Position numbers and translations under genes: made by a program. Positions 16,910 through 26,347 of a DNA stretch of 64,000 nt are shown piece after piece. The DNA lies in contig CAWBLP010000031.1 in NCBI GenBank assembly GCA_963789495.1, positions 62,001 through 126,000 on the forward strand. The letters are read 5' to 3'. How positions within the stretch are numbered: position 1 is the stretch's first letter; every line of letters begins with the position of its first letter. The notes beneath the pieces were generated by a model that saw nothing but the letters and a program-made list of their open reading frames with translations, searched no databases and was not told the DNA's origin. This DNA is from CAWBLP01 sp963789495. GTDB lineage: Bacteria > Pseudomonadota > Alphaproteobacteria > Acetobacterales > Acetobacteraceae.

Positions 16910-17713
16910 CTACAGGCTGAATCTTTCCCCCAGGTAAACGCGCCGCACGTCCTGATGCGCGACCACTTCCTCCGGTCGGCCCTCCATCAGCACCTGGCCG
17001 TCGTGCAGAATATACGCCCGGTCGATGATCTCCAGGGTTTCCCGCACGTTATGGTCGGTGATCAGCACGCCGATGCCGCGATCCTTCAGATGCGACACCA
17101 GATCGCGGATCTCGCCCACCGCGATCGGGTCGATCCCGGCCAGCGGTTCATCCAGCAGGACGTAGGAGGGCTGGGTGGCGAGCGCTCGGGCGATCTCCAC
17201 CCGCCGCCGCTCGCCGCCGGACAGCGCCAGGGCCGGGGTGCGCCGCAGGTGACCGATGCCGAACTCGGCCAGCAATTCGTCCAGCATCATGTCGCGGGCG
17301 TCGGGATCCGGCTCCACCACCTCCAGCGCCGCCATGATGTTCTGCTCGACATTGAGGCCGCGGAACACGCTGGCCTCCTGCGGCAGGTAGCCGATCCCCA
17401 GGCGGGCGCGGCGATACATCGGCAGCGTGGTGATGTCGGCGCCGTCCAAGGTGATCGAGCCGGTATCGGGCTTCACCAGGCCGACAATCATGTAGAAGGT
17501 GGTAGTCTTGCCGGCGCCGTTGGGACCGAGCAGCCCGACGGCCTCGCCGCGGCGCAGCGTGATGGAGACGTTCCGCACCACCGGCCGTTTCCGGTAGGTC
17601 TTGCCGACGCCCCGCGCGGCCAGCCCGCCGCCCCCCGGCAGCACCCGCAATTCGTGGCTCGTCCGTTGCCCGGTGGCGATCGGCGGCGTGGTTAGGCTCT
17701 GGCTCTGGCTCAT
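16910..17713 (-). CDS. lptB: LPS export ABC transporter ATP-binding protein LptB
   Basis: A 267-residue ATPase that powers extraction of LPS from the inner membrane with LptF/LptG. Walker A (GLLGPNGAGKTT), signature (ALSGGERRRVEIARAL), Walker B (YVLLDEPLAGID) and H-loop (LITDHNVRETLE) are all present. About 25 extra residues precede the ABC core. The start overlaps the lptA stop by 4 bp, so translation is coupled. The partner permeases LptF/G are not in the window. Confidence 0.95.
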   Translation of the reverse strand: MSQSQSLTTPPIATGQRTSHELRVLPGGGGLAARGVGKTYRKRPVVRNVSITLRRGEAVGLLGPNGAGKTTTFYMIVGLVKPDTGSITLDGADITTLPMYRRARLGIGYLPQEASVFRGLNVEQNIMAALEVVEPDPDARDMMLDELLAEFGIGHLRRTPALALSGGERRRVEIARALATQPSYVLLDEPLAGIDPIAVGEIRDLVSHLKDRGIGVLITDHNVRETLEIIDRAYILHDGQVLMEGRPEEVVAHQDVRRVYLGERFSL

Positions 17714-18705
17714 CGTGCGGGTCCCTGCGCTGGGGCTGCGCCGGTGGAGGGGCCCACAAGCTGCTGACTGGTTCTATCGGTGGGCACCACGAGGCCTTGA
17801 ACCCGGCCGACATTGCCGGACAGCAGGCGGGCGATCCCGGTCTTCAGGTTGACCTCCGCCTGCGAGCCATCCAGCTGATTCTCGCCACGGGTGATCCGCA
17901 CCTTGCCGGCCAGCCGGGCAATGCCGGTCTGCGGGACATAGACGGCGCGATCGCCGGTCACCGTGTCGGTCGCGGTGCGGACGGAGACGTGGCCATAGGC
18001 TTCCACCTTCTCGAGCTTGCCGGAGGCGCCCAGCATGCCGCCGCCCGGTGGCTGCCCGGTCGCCGGTTGCGCCGCCGCGGACTGGGCCGGGGCTGGCTTG
18101 GAGGTTGCGGCCGGGGCCTCGGTGTAGGCGACCAGCGTATCCGCGGCGAGGCGCCTGCCGTCATGCGTCACCACCACGGCGTCGCCACGCGCCACCGCCA
18201 TATGCTTTTGCGACCAGTATTCGATGTCGTCACGCGCGGTCAGCACATCGGTGGGCGTGGTCAACTTCAGGTGGCGGCCGGTCATCACCATGACAGCCTG
18301 GTCGATGTCGTAGGTGGCGCGATCGCCCCAGGCCTGGTCGGAGGCGGTGTAGATATGAACGTGGCCTTCCGCCTGCACGCGATAGATCTCGTTGCCGCCG
18401 GTATCGGCCGTGAAACCGGCGGGGGCCGGATTGGTGGCAGTGCCGGGTGTCGCACCCTTGTTGCGATACCACGCGATCAGCCGATCCGCGGTTACCGTCA
18501 CGTCGTCCCGCACCGCCTTGGCGTCGCCGCGGGCGATCACCTGGCGATCCGCCTGCCGCCACTCGATGCCGTCCTGCGCGGTGATTGCGATTGGCCCACC
18601 CTGGGACATGTCCAGCGGCTGCGCCTGCACCGTCCGCACCGGCAGCAACAGCCCCAAGGCCAGGGCCATCGCCGGAGCCAGGACGGTGTCCAAGCGGCGA
18701 CTCAC
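17710..18705 (-). CDS. lptA: LPS transport periplasmic protein LptA
   Basis: A 331-residue periplasmic protein of the OstA/LptA family that forms the beta-jellyroll bridge carrying LPS across the periplasm. The signal peptide (LAPAMALALGLLLPVRTVQAQP) is followed by QDGIEWRQADRQVIARGDAKAV, the characteristic OstA start, and GNEIYRVQAEGHVHIYTASD. It is much longer than the enterobacterial protein because of a Pro/Ala-rich insert (about residues 195-225) and a second OstA-like stretch. It overlaps lptC upstream and lptB downstream by 4 bp each. Confidence 0.88.
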   Translation of the reverse strand: MSRRLDTVLAPAMALALGLLLPVRTVQAQPLDMSQGGPIAITAQDGIEWRQADRQVIARGDAKAVRDDVTVTADRLIAWYRNKGATPGTATNPAPAGFTADTGGNEIYRVQAEGHVHIYTASDQAWGDRATYDIDQAVMVMTGRHLKLTTPTDVLTARDDIEYWSQKHMAVARGDAVVVTHDGRRLAADTLVAYTEAPAATSKPAPAQSAAAQPATGQPPGGGMLGASGKLEKVEAYGHVSVRTATDTVTGDRAVYVPQTGIARLAGKVRITRGENQLDGSQAEVNLKTGIARLLSGNVGRVQGLVVPTDRTSQQLVGPSTGAAPAQGPAR

Positions 18706-19388
18706 GGCGTCGCTCCGTTCAGCATCACATGGGCCGGGCCGATGAACTGGATCGCCGCGCCTTTGTCCACCACCGTAAAGCCTTGCGCGTCCAGCGTGCC
18801 GAACGGCCCCTCGGCATGCACCGGGTCGGCGCTGGCGGCGGCACCGTTCTTCAGGTCCACCGAGGCGCTGGCGGTGGTCAGCGTTGTGCCGTCGTCACGA
18901 TAAAGCGTAACGTCACGTGACAGATCGAGCTGCTGGGCGGCCTGCATGTAGACGCCCTGTTTCGACTGCACCATCAACCAGGTGCCGTCGCTCATCGTGA
19001 TGTCGCCCTTCGGCGTGGTCAGGTTGATGCGCTCCGGCCCATCCTGCTGGGCAATGGCGGCGGTCACGGTGTACGGGCGGCCGGTCTCGTCCACGCCGTG
19101 ATAGCGGGCGTCGGTCAGGCGAGCGCCCTCCACGTCGCCGGCCATGCGATGGAAGGCCACTCGCGCCTGGTCGGTGGCGCGGTCGAGTTCGGGCCACAGC
19201 GCAACCAGCGACAGCAGCGCCAGCGCAGCCACCGGCAGCAGCCACTTGATCACCCGGATCAGCACACGCCGGCGCGCCAGGGCACGCGGTGTGGGCGGGT
19301 GGTGCAAGCGGGCGGCGGCGGCGTCGGCGAGCCGGACCGCGGGCGTTTCCGACGGACGGCGATAGCTCGGGGCGTGACTGCCGCTCAT
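18702..19388 (-). CDS. lptC: LPS export protein LptC
   Basis: A 228-residue bitopic inner-membrane protein. A basic, proline-rich cytoplasmic N-terminus of about 40 residues leads to one membrane segment (VIKWLLPVAALALLSLVALWP). A periplasmic LptC/OstA-like domain follows (ADARYHG-like start LTDARYHGVDETGRPYTVTA, then GVYMQAAQQLDLSRDVTLY). It hands LPS from LptBFG to LptA. The gene overlaps kdsD by 4 bp, giving a tightly coupled kdsD–lptC–lptA–lptB operon. Confidence 0.87.
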   Translation of the reverse strand: MSGSHAPSYRRPSETPAVRLADAAAARLHHPPTPRALARRRVLIRVIKWLLPVAALALLSLVALWPELDRATDQARVAFHRMAGDVEGARLTDARYHGVDETGRPYTVTAAIAQQDGPERINLTTPKGDITMSDGTWLMVQSKQGVYMQAAQQLDLSRDVTLYRDDGTTLTTASASVDLKNGAAASADPVHAEGPFGTLDAQGFTVVDKGAAIQFIGPAHVMLNGATP

Positions 19389-20365
19389 GCGACCCCCGCC
19401 CGCAGCAGGTCGTGGATATGCAGGATGCCGATCGGCATGCCCTGGGCATCGATCACGAACAAGGCGGTAATCGGACGTTCCCGGGCGTTCATCACATGCA
19501 GCGCCTCCGCGGCCAGCGCATCGGGGCCGATGGTTCGCGGCGCGAGGGTCATGATCTCCTCGACCCGGCGCGACAGCAGGTCCGGCCCCATCGCGCGGCG
19601 CAGGTCGCCGTCGGTGACGATCCCGGCGAGCCGGCCATCCGCACCGGTCACACCCAGGCAGCCGAAATGCTTCTGGGTGATCAGCAGCAGCGCGCGGTCC
19701 ATCGGCAGACCGGGTCCGGCGAGGGGAACCGCCTCGCCGCTATGCATCAGGTCCCGCACCCGGCGCAGCCGTGCACCCAGCTTGCCGCCGGGATGGAAGC
19801 GGCGGAAATCGGCGGCGGTAAACCCCCGCCGGGTCAGCAGCGCCACCGCCAACGCATCCCCCAAGGCAATTTGCATGGTGGTGGATGTGGTGGGTGCCAG
19901 CCCCATCGGACAGGCCTCGGCCGCGACAGGCAGCAGCAGGGCAACATCCGCCGCCTTGGCCAGGCTGGACCCGACCCGCGCGGTCACCGCAACCAGCGGA
20001 ATGGCAAAGCGGCGGGTATGCGACACGAGGTCGGCGAGTTCCGCGGTTTCGCCGGAGTTCGACAGGGCCAGCACCGCGTCGCCGGCAACCAGCATCCCCA
20101 GGTCGCCGTGCGAGGCTTCGGCCGGATGGACGAACAGCGCCGGCGTGCCGGTGGAGGCGAAAGTCGCGGCCACTTTGCGCGCGACATGGCCGGATTTGCC
20201 CATGCCGGAGATCACGACCCGGCCGGTGACGGCGGCAAGCAGCGAAACCGCGCGGGTGAAGCTGTCGTCCAGGCCAGCGGCGAGCGCGCGAAGTCCGGCC
20301 GCCTCGGTGGCCAGCACCGAGCGCCCGACATCGAGGTCGAGCGGAATGGTGGCGGCGGCGCTCAT
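19385..20365 (-). CDS. kdsD: Arabinose-5-phosphate isomerase, KpsF/GutQ family (Kdo synthesis)
   Basis: A 326-residue enzyme that converts ribulose-5-phosphate to arabinose-5-phosphate, the first step towards Kdo. The N-terminal SIS domain shows VVISGMGKSGHVARKVAATF and ALSNSGETAELADLV. Two CBS motifs follow (MHSGEAVPLAGPGLPMDRALL and IMTLAPRTIGPDALAAEAL). The ATG at 20365 is preferred over an in-frame codon 48 residues upstream because GGGGAAGA lies before it and the upstream part lacks family similarity. It is first in the lpt operon. Confidence 0.92.
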   Translation of the reverse strand: MSAAATIPLDLDVGRSVLATEAAGLRALAAGLDDSFTRAVSLLAAVTGRVVISGMGKSGHVARKVAATFASTGTPALFVHPAEASHGDLGMLVAGDAVLALSNSGETAELADLVSHTRRFAIPLVAVTARVGSSLAKAADVALLLPVAAEACPMGLAPTTSTTMQIALGDALAVALLTRRGFTAADFRRFHPGGKLGARLRRVRDLMHSGEAVPLAGPGLPMDRALLLITQKHFGCLGVTGADGRLAGIVTDGDLRRAMGPDLLSRRVEEIMTLAPRTIGPDALAAEALHVMNARERPITALFVIDAQGMPIGILHIHDLLRAGVA

Positions 20366-20653
20366 CGGCGGCAAATCTTCCCCTGGTCTTGTTCTGCGGT
20401 GCAGCGATCTATGGGCCTGCCGGACGGCCAGGGTCAACCTCGCGACGTGCGCAAAGCCTTGGACGCGACAAGAACCGTGCCAAGGCGGCACAAAATCAGC
20501 ATTTTGCACTGTGTTCGGGGCAATTTTTGCGCAGCTTCCACGCCGATGAGCGAATCGCCCGCCGGGGCTCCTGCCTGCCTCCGGGCCGGGACATTGCGCG
20601 GCGCCGCGGAGCGTCCGGCCGCCCCGGAATACTCGGTGAGGGAACGAGATAAC
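20366..20653. other. Intergenic region, 288 bp, promoter region of the kdsD–lpt operon
   Basis: It lies between the stop of the RNase D-like gene and the start of kdsD, both on the reverse strand. No gene, repeat or clear hairpin is visible. The operon promoter is expected here, but I cannot point to boxes. Confidence 0.4.
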
Positions 20654-21307
20654 TCAGTGAGAGAAGATGTCGGGGGCCTCGTAGCCCAACAGGTCCAGCC
20701 GGGCACGGGCCGGCAGGAAGGCGAAACAGGCGTCCGCCAGTTCGCGCCGTCGCTCCCGCTGCAGCAACATCTCCAGCTTGCCCCACAGCGCATGCAGATA
20801 GAGCACGTCGGAGGCGGCATAGGCACGCTGCTCCGCGCTCAGCTCCACCGCCCCCCAATCGGACGTCTGCTGCTGCTTCGACAGTTCCACGCCCAGCAGT
20901 TCCTTGCACAGGTCCTTCAGGCCATGACGATCGGTGAAGGTGCGGACCAGCCGGGCGGCGATCTTGGTGCAACACACGGGCGCGACGGTGATGTCCAGGC
21001 TGTGCTGCAGCACCGCGACGTCGAACCGGGCAAAATGCATCAGCTTGGTCACGCCCGGATCGGCCAGCAGGCGCTTCAGGTTCGGGCAGTCGAAGCCACG
21101 GCCACCGAGGCGTTCCGGCAGCAGCTGCACCAGATGGGCATGCCCGTCACCGGCGGAAAGCTGCACCAGGCAGAGCCGGTCGCGATGCGGGTTCAGCCCC
21201 ATGGTCTCGGTGTCCACCGCAACCACATTGCCGAGCGAGACGGTCTCGGGCAGGTCGTGCTGATGCAGGTGGATGGCGCCGCCGGGGATGAACTGTGTCG
21301 CGCTCAC
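20654..21307 (-). CDS. Ribonuclease D-like 3'-5' exonuclease
   Basis: A 217-residue DEDDy exonuclease lacking the HRDC domains of full-length RNase D. The acidic motifs are Asp/Glu in VAVDTETMGLNPHRD, Asp in LMHFARFDVAVLQH and Tyr–Asp in QRAYAASDVLYLHA. The family trims 3' ends of tRNA precursors or other small RNAs. The short form is common in alphaproteobacteria. A tRNA gene lies immediately upstream (54 bp). Confidence 0.9.
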   Translation of the reverse strand: MSATQFIPGGAIHLHQHDLPETVSLGNVVAVDTETMGLNPHRDRLCLVQLSAGDGHAHLVQLLPERLGGRGFDCPNLKRLLADPGVTKLMHFARFDVAVLQHSLDITVAPVCCTKIAARLVRTFTDRHGLKDLCKELLGVELSKQQQTSDWGAVELSAEQRAYAASDVLYLHALWGKLEMLLQRERRRELADACFAFLPARARLDLLGYEAPDIFSH

Positions 21308-21360
21308 GCTGGGCCTCGCTTTTTGCAGCGAACGCCGCGGTGGCTGTCCGCGGTGCAGTC

Positions 21361-21447
21361 TGGTGCCCAGGAGAAGACTCGAACTTCCACGACCTTGCGG
21401 CCACAGGTACCTGAAACCTGCGCGTCTACCAATTCCGCCACCTGGGC
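21361..21447 (-). tRNA. tRNA-Leu(CAG)
   Basis: The reverse strand reads GCCCAGGTGGCGGAATTGGT, with D-loop, an anticodon stem CAGGT/ACCTG enclosing the loop TTCAGGT (anticodon CAG), a long class II variable arm, the T-loop TTCGAGT and an acceptor stem closing to CCTGGGCACCA. The CCA end is encoded. Length is 87 bases, as expected for leucine tRNA. Confidence 0.97.
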
Positions 21448-21548
21448 ATCGGTGTTTCCCGCGGCACGCCGCGGGGTGAGCGGTAGGGCGCGCGATGTAG
21501 CCCTGGCCACGCGTGCCGTCAACCGGCGATCGTACGCCGTGGGACCGG

Positions 21549-21611
21549 GCAGTCGATCGCGCAGCGCGGGGAGTTGATCCCGCAGCGCGGGCAGTCGATT
21601 GCGCAGCGACT
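21549..21611 (+). repeat. 21-bp minisatellite, three units
   Basis: Three imperfect tandem copies of a 21-bp unit beginning GCAGTCGATCGCGCAGCG, in the 439-bp gap between the tRNA gene and the NDUFA9-like gene. The rest of that gap (21448-21886) holds no supported gene. Confidence 0.75.
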
Positions 21612-21886
21612 GCCGCGTCTCACCATCCCGCCCTTTGCGTCGTGACACCGGTCACCGACCTGCGCCTGCGGTCCCGACACGCGGTCGCCGCAACGAACAG
21701 GACACGCGCCCGTCGCAATCGTCACCAACGACAGCGGTTCCGCAACCCGCCGCAAGAAGCTGCAGGAGCGGACCGCGATGCGTGGCGGCGGCGTTGCGCG
21801 CGGCGCGGAATTGGCAGATTTCCGGTGGCCTTCGGACCGCGACGGTGAGACAACCGGTCCGAACGATGCGGCAGGAGAGTTTGCTC

Positions 21887-22888
21887 ATGGCGACGCGCAG
21901 CGTGGCAACGGTGTTCGGTGGCTCGGGCTTCATCGGGCGCTACGTGGTCAAGCGGCTGACGCATAAGGGCTTCGTGGTCCGGGTGGCGGTGCGCGACCCG
22001 GAGGCGGCGCTGTTCCTCAAGCCGATGGGCGCGGTGGGCCAGGTGGTACCGCTCTACGCCTCGGTGGCGAATGAGGCGACCGTGCAACGCGCCGTGGATG
22101 GTGCGGCACTGGTGGTGAACCTGGTCGGCATCCTGGCAGAGTCGCGCGCCGGCCAGTTCCAAGCGGTGCACGCCGAAGGCGCCGGCCGGGTGGCGCGTCT
22201 GGCCGCCGCGGCCGGGGTCGAGCGGCTGGTGCAAATGTCGGCGATCGGCGCCGATGCGGCGAGCCCCAGCGCGTATGGCAAAAGCAAGGCGGACGGTGAG
22301 CAGGCGGTGCGGACGGCGTTCCCGGCCGCGACCATCCTGCGCCCGTCCGTGGTGTTCGGGCCGGAGGACCATTTCTTCAACCGCTTCGCCGCCATGGCGC
22401 GCCTGCTGCCGTTCATGCCGGTGATCGCCGGCAACACCAGGATGCAGCCGGTCTATGTCGGCGACGTCGCGGATGCGGTGATGGCCGTGCTGGCACGCGC
22501 CGATGCCGCCGGCGCAACCTATGAACTCGGCGGCCCGCGCGTATGGAGCTTCCGCGAGCTGCTCGCCTATATCCTGAAGGAGACCGGGCGGCACCGCCGG
22601 ATGATCGAGATGCCGATGGGCCTGGTGCGCCTGCAGGCGCGGTTCATGGAGGTGCTGCCGGGCAAGCCGCTCACGCGTGACCAGTTGCTGATGCTGGAGC
22701 ATGACAACGTGGCCGGGTCCGATGTGCCTGGGCTGACCGAACTGGGCGTCATTCCGACGCCGGTGGAGCTGGTGGTCCCGGGATACCTGCGCCGCTTTCG
22801 CCCGGGCGGCGGGCGGCGGCCGGTCCTGCCGCTCTCGCAGACCGGCGGGAAGACGGCGCTGTCGTTTCAGACCCGCGACGCGGGGTAG
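21887..22888 (+). CDS. NAD(P)-binding epimerase-like protein, complex I NDUFA9-type
   Basis: A 333-residue atypical short-chain dehydrogenase. The nucleotide-binding motif VFGGSGFIGRYVVKRL lies at residues 9-24. The pattern VNLVGILAESRAGQFQAVHAEGA is typical of the NDUFA9/complex I assembly-associated group. The catalytic region reads SAIGADAASPSAYGKSKADGE, with YxxxK. In mitochondria the homologue is an NADPH-binding accessory subunit of complex I; in alphaproteobacteria it is often encoded alone. The ATG at 21887 has GGAGAG before it; an ATG at 21866 would add seven residues. Confidence 0.85.
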   Translation: MATRSVATVFGGSGFIGRYVVKRLTHKGFVVRVAVRDPEAALFLKPMGAVGQVVPLYASVANEATVQRAVDGAALVVNLVGILAESRAGQFQAVHAEGAGRVARLAAAAGVERLVQMSAIGADAASPSAYGKSKADGEQAVRTAFPAATILRPSVVFGPEDHFFNRFAAMARLLPFMPVIAGNTRMQPVYVGDVADAVMAVLARADAAGATYELGGPRVWSFRELLAYILKETGRHRRMIEMPMGLVRLQARFMEVLPGKPLTRDQLLMLEHDNVAGSDVPGLTELGVIPTPVELVVPGYLRRFRPGGGRRPVLPLSQTGGKTALSFQTRDAG

Positions 22889-22899
22889 CCGGCATTCGG

Positions 22900-23006
22900 C
22901 CGGTCGGGCATCGCCCGGCCCGTCGGGATCGAGCGGCCCGTGGGATCGCCCGACCCGTGGGATCGCCCGGCCCATGGGATCGAGCGGCCCGTCGGGGACC
23001 GACCGG
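22900..23006 (+). repeat. 17-bp minisatellite, about six units
   Basis: Tandem degenerate copies of CCCGTGGGATCGCCCGG; units at 22937, 22954 and 22971 are exactly 17 bp, the outer ones 18-20 bp. It fills the gap between the convergent NDUFA9-like gene and galE. It might act on transcription ends, but no clear terminator stem is visible. Confidence 0.8.
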
Positions 23007-23032
23007 CCGGGGACGGAGCGGGCGAAACCCGG

Positions 23033-24022
23033 TTACCGGTTGCCGTAGCCGTGCGGGTGTGATTCGCGCCAGGCCAGGGCGGTGCGCACGATCTCGTCGA
23101 GGGCCGCGAAACGGGGCTGCCAGCCGGCCTGCTGCGCCGCTTCCGATCCCGCCACCAGCGCGGCCGGATCGCCCGGCCGGCGCTGCGCGATCCTGAACGG
23201 AACGGTCCGGCCGGAAACGCGCTCCACCGCACGGATCACCTCCAGCACCGAATGGCCCTCGCCATTGCCCAGGTTCCAGGTGACGCTGCCGGAGTCCAGC
23301 TGACCCAGCGCCAGCAGATGCGCCGCGGCCAGGTCAGTGACATGCACGTAATCGCGGACGCAGGTGCCGTCCGGCGTGCCGTAATCATCGCCATAGACCT
23401 CCAGCGCGGCGCGCCGGCCCAGTGCCGCGTCGATCACCAGCGGAATGAGATGGCTCTCCGGCCGGTGGTCCTCGCCCACCCGCCCTTCCGGATCGGCGCC
23501 GGCGGCGTTGAAATAGCGCAGGCAGGCGCTGCGCAGTCCGTGGATGCGGTCGGCCCAGAGCAGGGCACGCTCGATGATCCATTTGCTCTCCCCGTAGGGC
23601 GAGCCGGGATCGATCCGGGCGGTTTCCGGGATCGGCACCTCCTCGGGCGTGCCGAACAGCGCCGCCGTCGAGGACAGCACGAAACGCCGGACGTCGTGGC
23701 GGACGCAGGCCTCGATCAGCCGGATGCCGTTCATGCCGTTCGCCGCCAGATAGCGGAACGGTTCGCGCATACTGTCGCCGACCAGCGACAGCGCCGCGAA
23801 ATGGAACACCGCATCCCACGGCCCGTCCGCCAGCGCGGCATCCACCGCGGCGGCATCCGCCAGGTCGGCCTGCACCAGCGTCACGCCTGGCGGCACCGCG
23901 GCCCGATGGCCGGTGCTCAGGTCGTCGAGCACCGTCACCGCGTCGCCGCGGTCCAGCAGGGCGAGCACCAGATGGCTGCCGACAAAGCCGGCCCCGCCCG
24001 TCACCAGGAAACGCTGCGTCAT
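23033..24022 (-). CDS. galE: UDP-glucose 4-epimerase
   Basis: A 329-residue SDR enzyme interconverting UDP-glucose and UDP-galactose for surface polysaccharides. The NAD motif VTGGAGFVGSHLVLAL is at the N-terminus. The catalytic Ser is in VLSSTAALFG and YxxxK in SPYGESKWIIERAL. RYFNAAGADPEGRVGED and DGTCVRDYVHVTDLAAAHL are GalE hallmarks. It lies 18 bp downstream of the Wzc-like kinase gene on the same strand, which suggests a role in exopolysaccharide precursor supply. Confidence 0.93.
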   Translation of the reverse strand: MTQRFLVTGGAGFVGSHLVLALLDRGDAVTVLDDLSTGHRAAVPPGVTLVQADLADAAAVDAALADGPWDAVFHFAALSLVGDSMREPFRYLAANGMNGIRLIEACVRHDVRRFVLSSTAALFGTPEEVPIPETARIDPGSPYGESKWIIERALLWADRIHGLRSACLRYFNAAGADPEGRVGEDHRPESHLIPLVIDAALGRRAALEVYGDDYGTPDGTCVRDYVHVTDLAAAHLLALGQLDSGSVTWNLGNGEGHSVLEVIRAVERVSGRTVPFRIAQRRPGDPAALVAGSEAAQQAGWQPRFAALDEIVRTALAWRESHPHGYGNR

Positions 24023-24040
24023 CCGTTCGAATCTCCGCCT

Positions 24041-26317
24041 TCAGCCTCTGCGGCGATGATACACGGCGGCATCGGCATAACCGGAATGCAGATGCGCGTG
24101 AGCGTCCACCCGCGTCAGCACCGTGCCGACAACACGGGCATGCGCATCGCCCAGACGTTGCACCGCGTCCCGCAGCATGCTGCGGGAGGTGGCGCGCCAT
24201 CGCACGCAGAGCAAGGTCGCATCGGCCAGGCCCGCCACGATGCGCGCCTCGGTGATGGCGGCCACAGGCGGGGAATCGAGCAGAATCAGGTCGTATTCCT
24301 GGCGGAGCATGGTGAGGATGGGCACCATCGCGCCGGACAGGAACAGATCAGGGGCATCGGTGCCGACACGGCCCCCGGAGATCATATCGAGCCCGGTCTG
24401 CACCTCATGCTGCACGACATCGTGCGGCTGCGCCTTGCCGCGCAGGCAATCGGCCAGTCCGGGCGGCGGTACCGTGTGCGGGTGCATCAGCCGGCTGAAC
24501 ATCGGGCGGCGCAGGTCGCATTCCACGACCAGCACGCGTTCCCCGCCCATGGCGGCTGCGCGCCCCAGGGCCAGGGCCACGGTCGTCTTGCCTTCGCCGA
24601 TCCGGGCCGCGGTCACCGCGACCACATTCGGACGATCCGGACCCAGCCATAATCCCGCTCGCAAGGAGCGCAGCTGTTCGGCGAACACCGAGACCGGCTT
24701 GCGCGCGGCGTATTCGTCGATGCGCACCAGGCCGAGCTGGCGGCGCGGGATTTCCGGCAGCAGGGCGAAACAGGGGAGGCCGAGCACGGTGCGCACGTCG
24801 TCGCCGCTGCGCAAAGTGGTGTCGGCGAGTTCCAGCAGATAGGCCAGCAGCAGCCCGCACATCACCCCGGCCGCGACCGCCGCAACCATCATCGGCATCG
24901 CGCGCGGAAAACTCGGCGAGCTCGGCGGCAGGGCCTGCGAGATCTCATGCGCCTCGGAGGTCTCCAGTATGGCCTGCTGGCCGGTCTGCTGGATGCGTTC
25001 CAGCACCGAGAGCAATTGCTGGCGGGATGCTTCGACGTCGCGCAGCATGGCGTTGAGCGGGATCTCCGCCTGCCGGCTGCGGACGGCCGCCTGCTCCGCT
25101 GCACGCAGATCCTGCTGCAAGGTCGCGACACGTTGCCGCGTTGCCTCCACATCGGCAGCGGTGGCGGCAACCACCCTTGCGGTTTCCGCCGCCACGGCGC
25201 GCTGTGTGTCGGCCAACCGGCGCCGCAGGCCGATCGCATCGGGGTGGTCGGGACCGAGCCTCGACTGCTGCGCCTGCATCTGCGCCATGAGCTGGTCCTG
25301 CTGAGCCCGTAGCTGTACGACGCTGGGGGCGATCGCCGCCTGCGCCGCCGCCCCCGTCCGACCGCGCGCTGCGTCCAGCCGCGAGGTGGCGTTCGCCAGT
25401 TCGGCTTTGGCCCGCACCAGCTCCTCGGTCAGGTGGCTGATCGATTCCGCGTCCAGCCCGGCATGCATGCCCTGCACCAGGCCTTGCTGCGCGCGGTACG
25501 CCGCGATGTGGTCCTCGCCCGACTGGACCTCCTGCCGCAGTTCGGCCGCACGTTTGTCCAGCCACTCCGTCGCGATCGCGACCGCCTTATGTTTCGCCGC
25601 GAATTGGTCCTTGATGTAGATATCCATCGCGTTGTTGACCGCGGTCGCGGCGATCTGGCGATTTTCAGCGGTAAAGCTCACCTCGATGACGCGGGAGAAT
25701 TTCACCGTGCGGGCATCGAGTGCCTCCTGCACCGCAAGCAACGTGGCATTGCGGCTGTCATCCTGGTTGGGGCCATAGGCAGCGCGTACCACGGAGGGCG
25801 GCGGCGCCAACCCCAGCAGGTCGCGCAGCCGCGCCAGCTTGCTCCGCAGGAATCCGGGCGGCCGCAGGGCCGGGTTGAACTCGGGATTGTTGAACAGGTT
25901 GCCGCGTTCGGCGACGCGGGCGGCAATCCGCAGACTGTGCAGGATCTCGGCCTGGCTCGCCATCACCGCTTCGGTGGTCGGATCGGCGCGCAGGATGCTT
26001 TGTAGCTCCCGCGACTTGTATTCGCTGGGTTCGTAGATCAATGCGCCGGTGGCGGTGTAGCGCGGGGTCACACGGCTGATCGCAATACCGGCCAACAGCG
26101 GCAGCAGGATCAGGCAGCAGAGCAGCGGCACCATCCGCCGGCGCAGAATGCCGAGCAGATTTCCGGGGCTCAGCGTGTCGCCCGGCGAGATGGCAAGCGG
26201 CGCTTCGGTGAGGCTGGCCACCGCGGGGAAGGCGATTTCGTTCCGACCGGTCGGTTTGTCCAGCATGGGCTGTCCTCGCCTCCGGCGTGGCCGGGCATTT
26301 TGCCCGGGGACATGCAT
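24041..26317 (-). CDS. Wzc/ExoP-like polysaccharide co-polymerase and tyrosine autokinase
   Basis: A 758-residue inner-membrane protein controlling chain length and export of exopolysaccharide. The Wzz domain starts with a membrane segment near residues 60-80 (LLCCLILLPLLAGIAISRV). A long periplasmic coiled coil follows (about residues 260-450, rich in Ala, Gln, Arg and Glu), then a second membrane segment (AVAAGVMCGLLLAYLLEL). The cytoplasmic BY-kinase domain has the P-loop ARIGEGKTTVALALGRA, Walker A' VLVVECDLRRPMFSR and Walker B LILLDSPPV. The C-terminal tyrosine cluster is poor (only two Tyr in SGYADAAVYHRRRG), so phosphorylation control may be weak. It is divergent from the export lipoprotein gene, with an IS element between. 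Confidence 0.9.
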   Translation of the reverse strand: MHVPGQNARPRRRRGQPMLDKPTGRNEIAFPAVASLTEAPLAISPGDTLSPGNLLGILRRRMVPLLCCLILLPLLAGIAISRVTPRYTATGALIYEPSEYKSRELQSILRADPTTEAVMASQAEILHSLRIAARVAERGNLFNNPEFNPALRPPGFLRSKLARLRDLLGLAPPPSVVRAAYGPNQDDSRNATLLAVQEALDARTVKFSRVIEVSFTAENRQIAATAVNNAMDIYIKDQFAAKHKAVAIATEWLDKRAAELRQEVQSGEDHIAAYRAQQGLVQGMHAGLDAESISHLTEELVRAKAELANATSRLDAARGRTGAAAQAAIAPSVVQLRAQQDQLMAQMQAQQSRLGPDHPDAIGLRRRLADTQRAVAAETARVVAATAADVEATRQRVATLQQDLRAAEQAAVRSRQAEIPLNAMLRDVEASRQQLLSVLERIQQTGQQAILETSEAHEISQALPPSSPSFPRAMPMMVAAVAAGVMCGLLLAYLLELADTTLRSGDDVRTVLGLPCFALLPEIPRRQLGLVRIDEYAARKPVSVFAEQLRSLRAGLWLGPDRPNVVAVTAARIGEGKTTVALALGRAAAMGGERVLVVECDLRRPMFSRLMHPHTVPPPGLADCLRGKAQPHDVVQHEVQTGLDMISGGRVGTDAPDLFLSGAMVPILTMLRQEYDLILLDSPPVAAITEARIVAGLADATLLCVRWRATSRSMLRDAVQRLGDAHARVVGTVLTRVDAHAHLHSGYADAAVYHRRRG

Positions 26318-26347
26318 TTGCGCGCAGATCTACCGCAGCCTGCTTAA

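Noticed and set aside
19289..21577. 762-codon forward-strand open frame across lptC, kdsD, the RNase D-like gene and the tRNA
   Set aside because: It runs antisense through several well-supported genes and a tRNA; product is low-complexity Arg/Gly/His.
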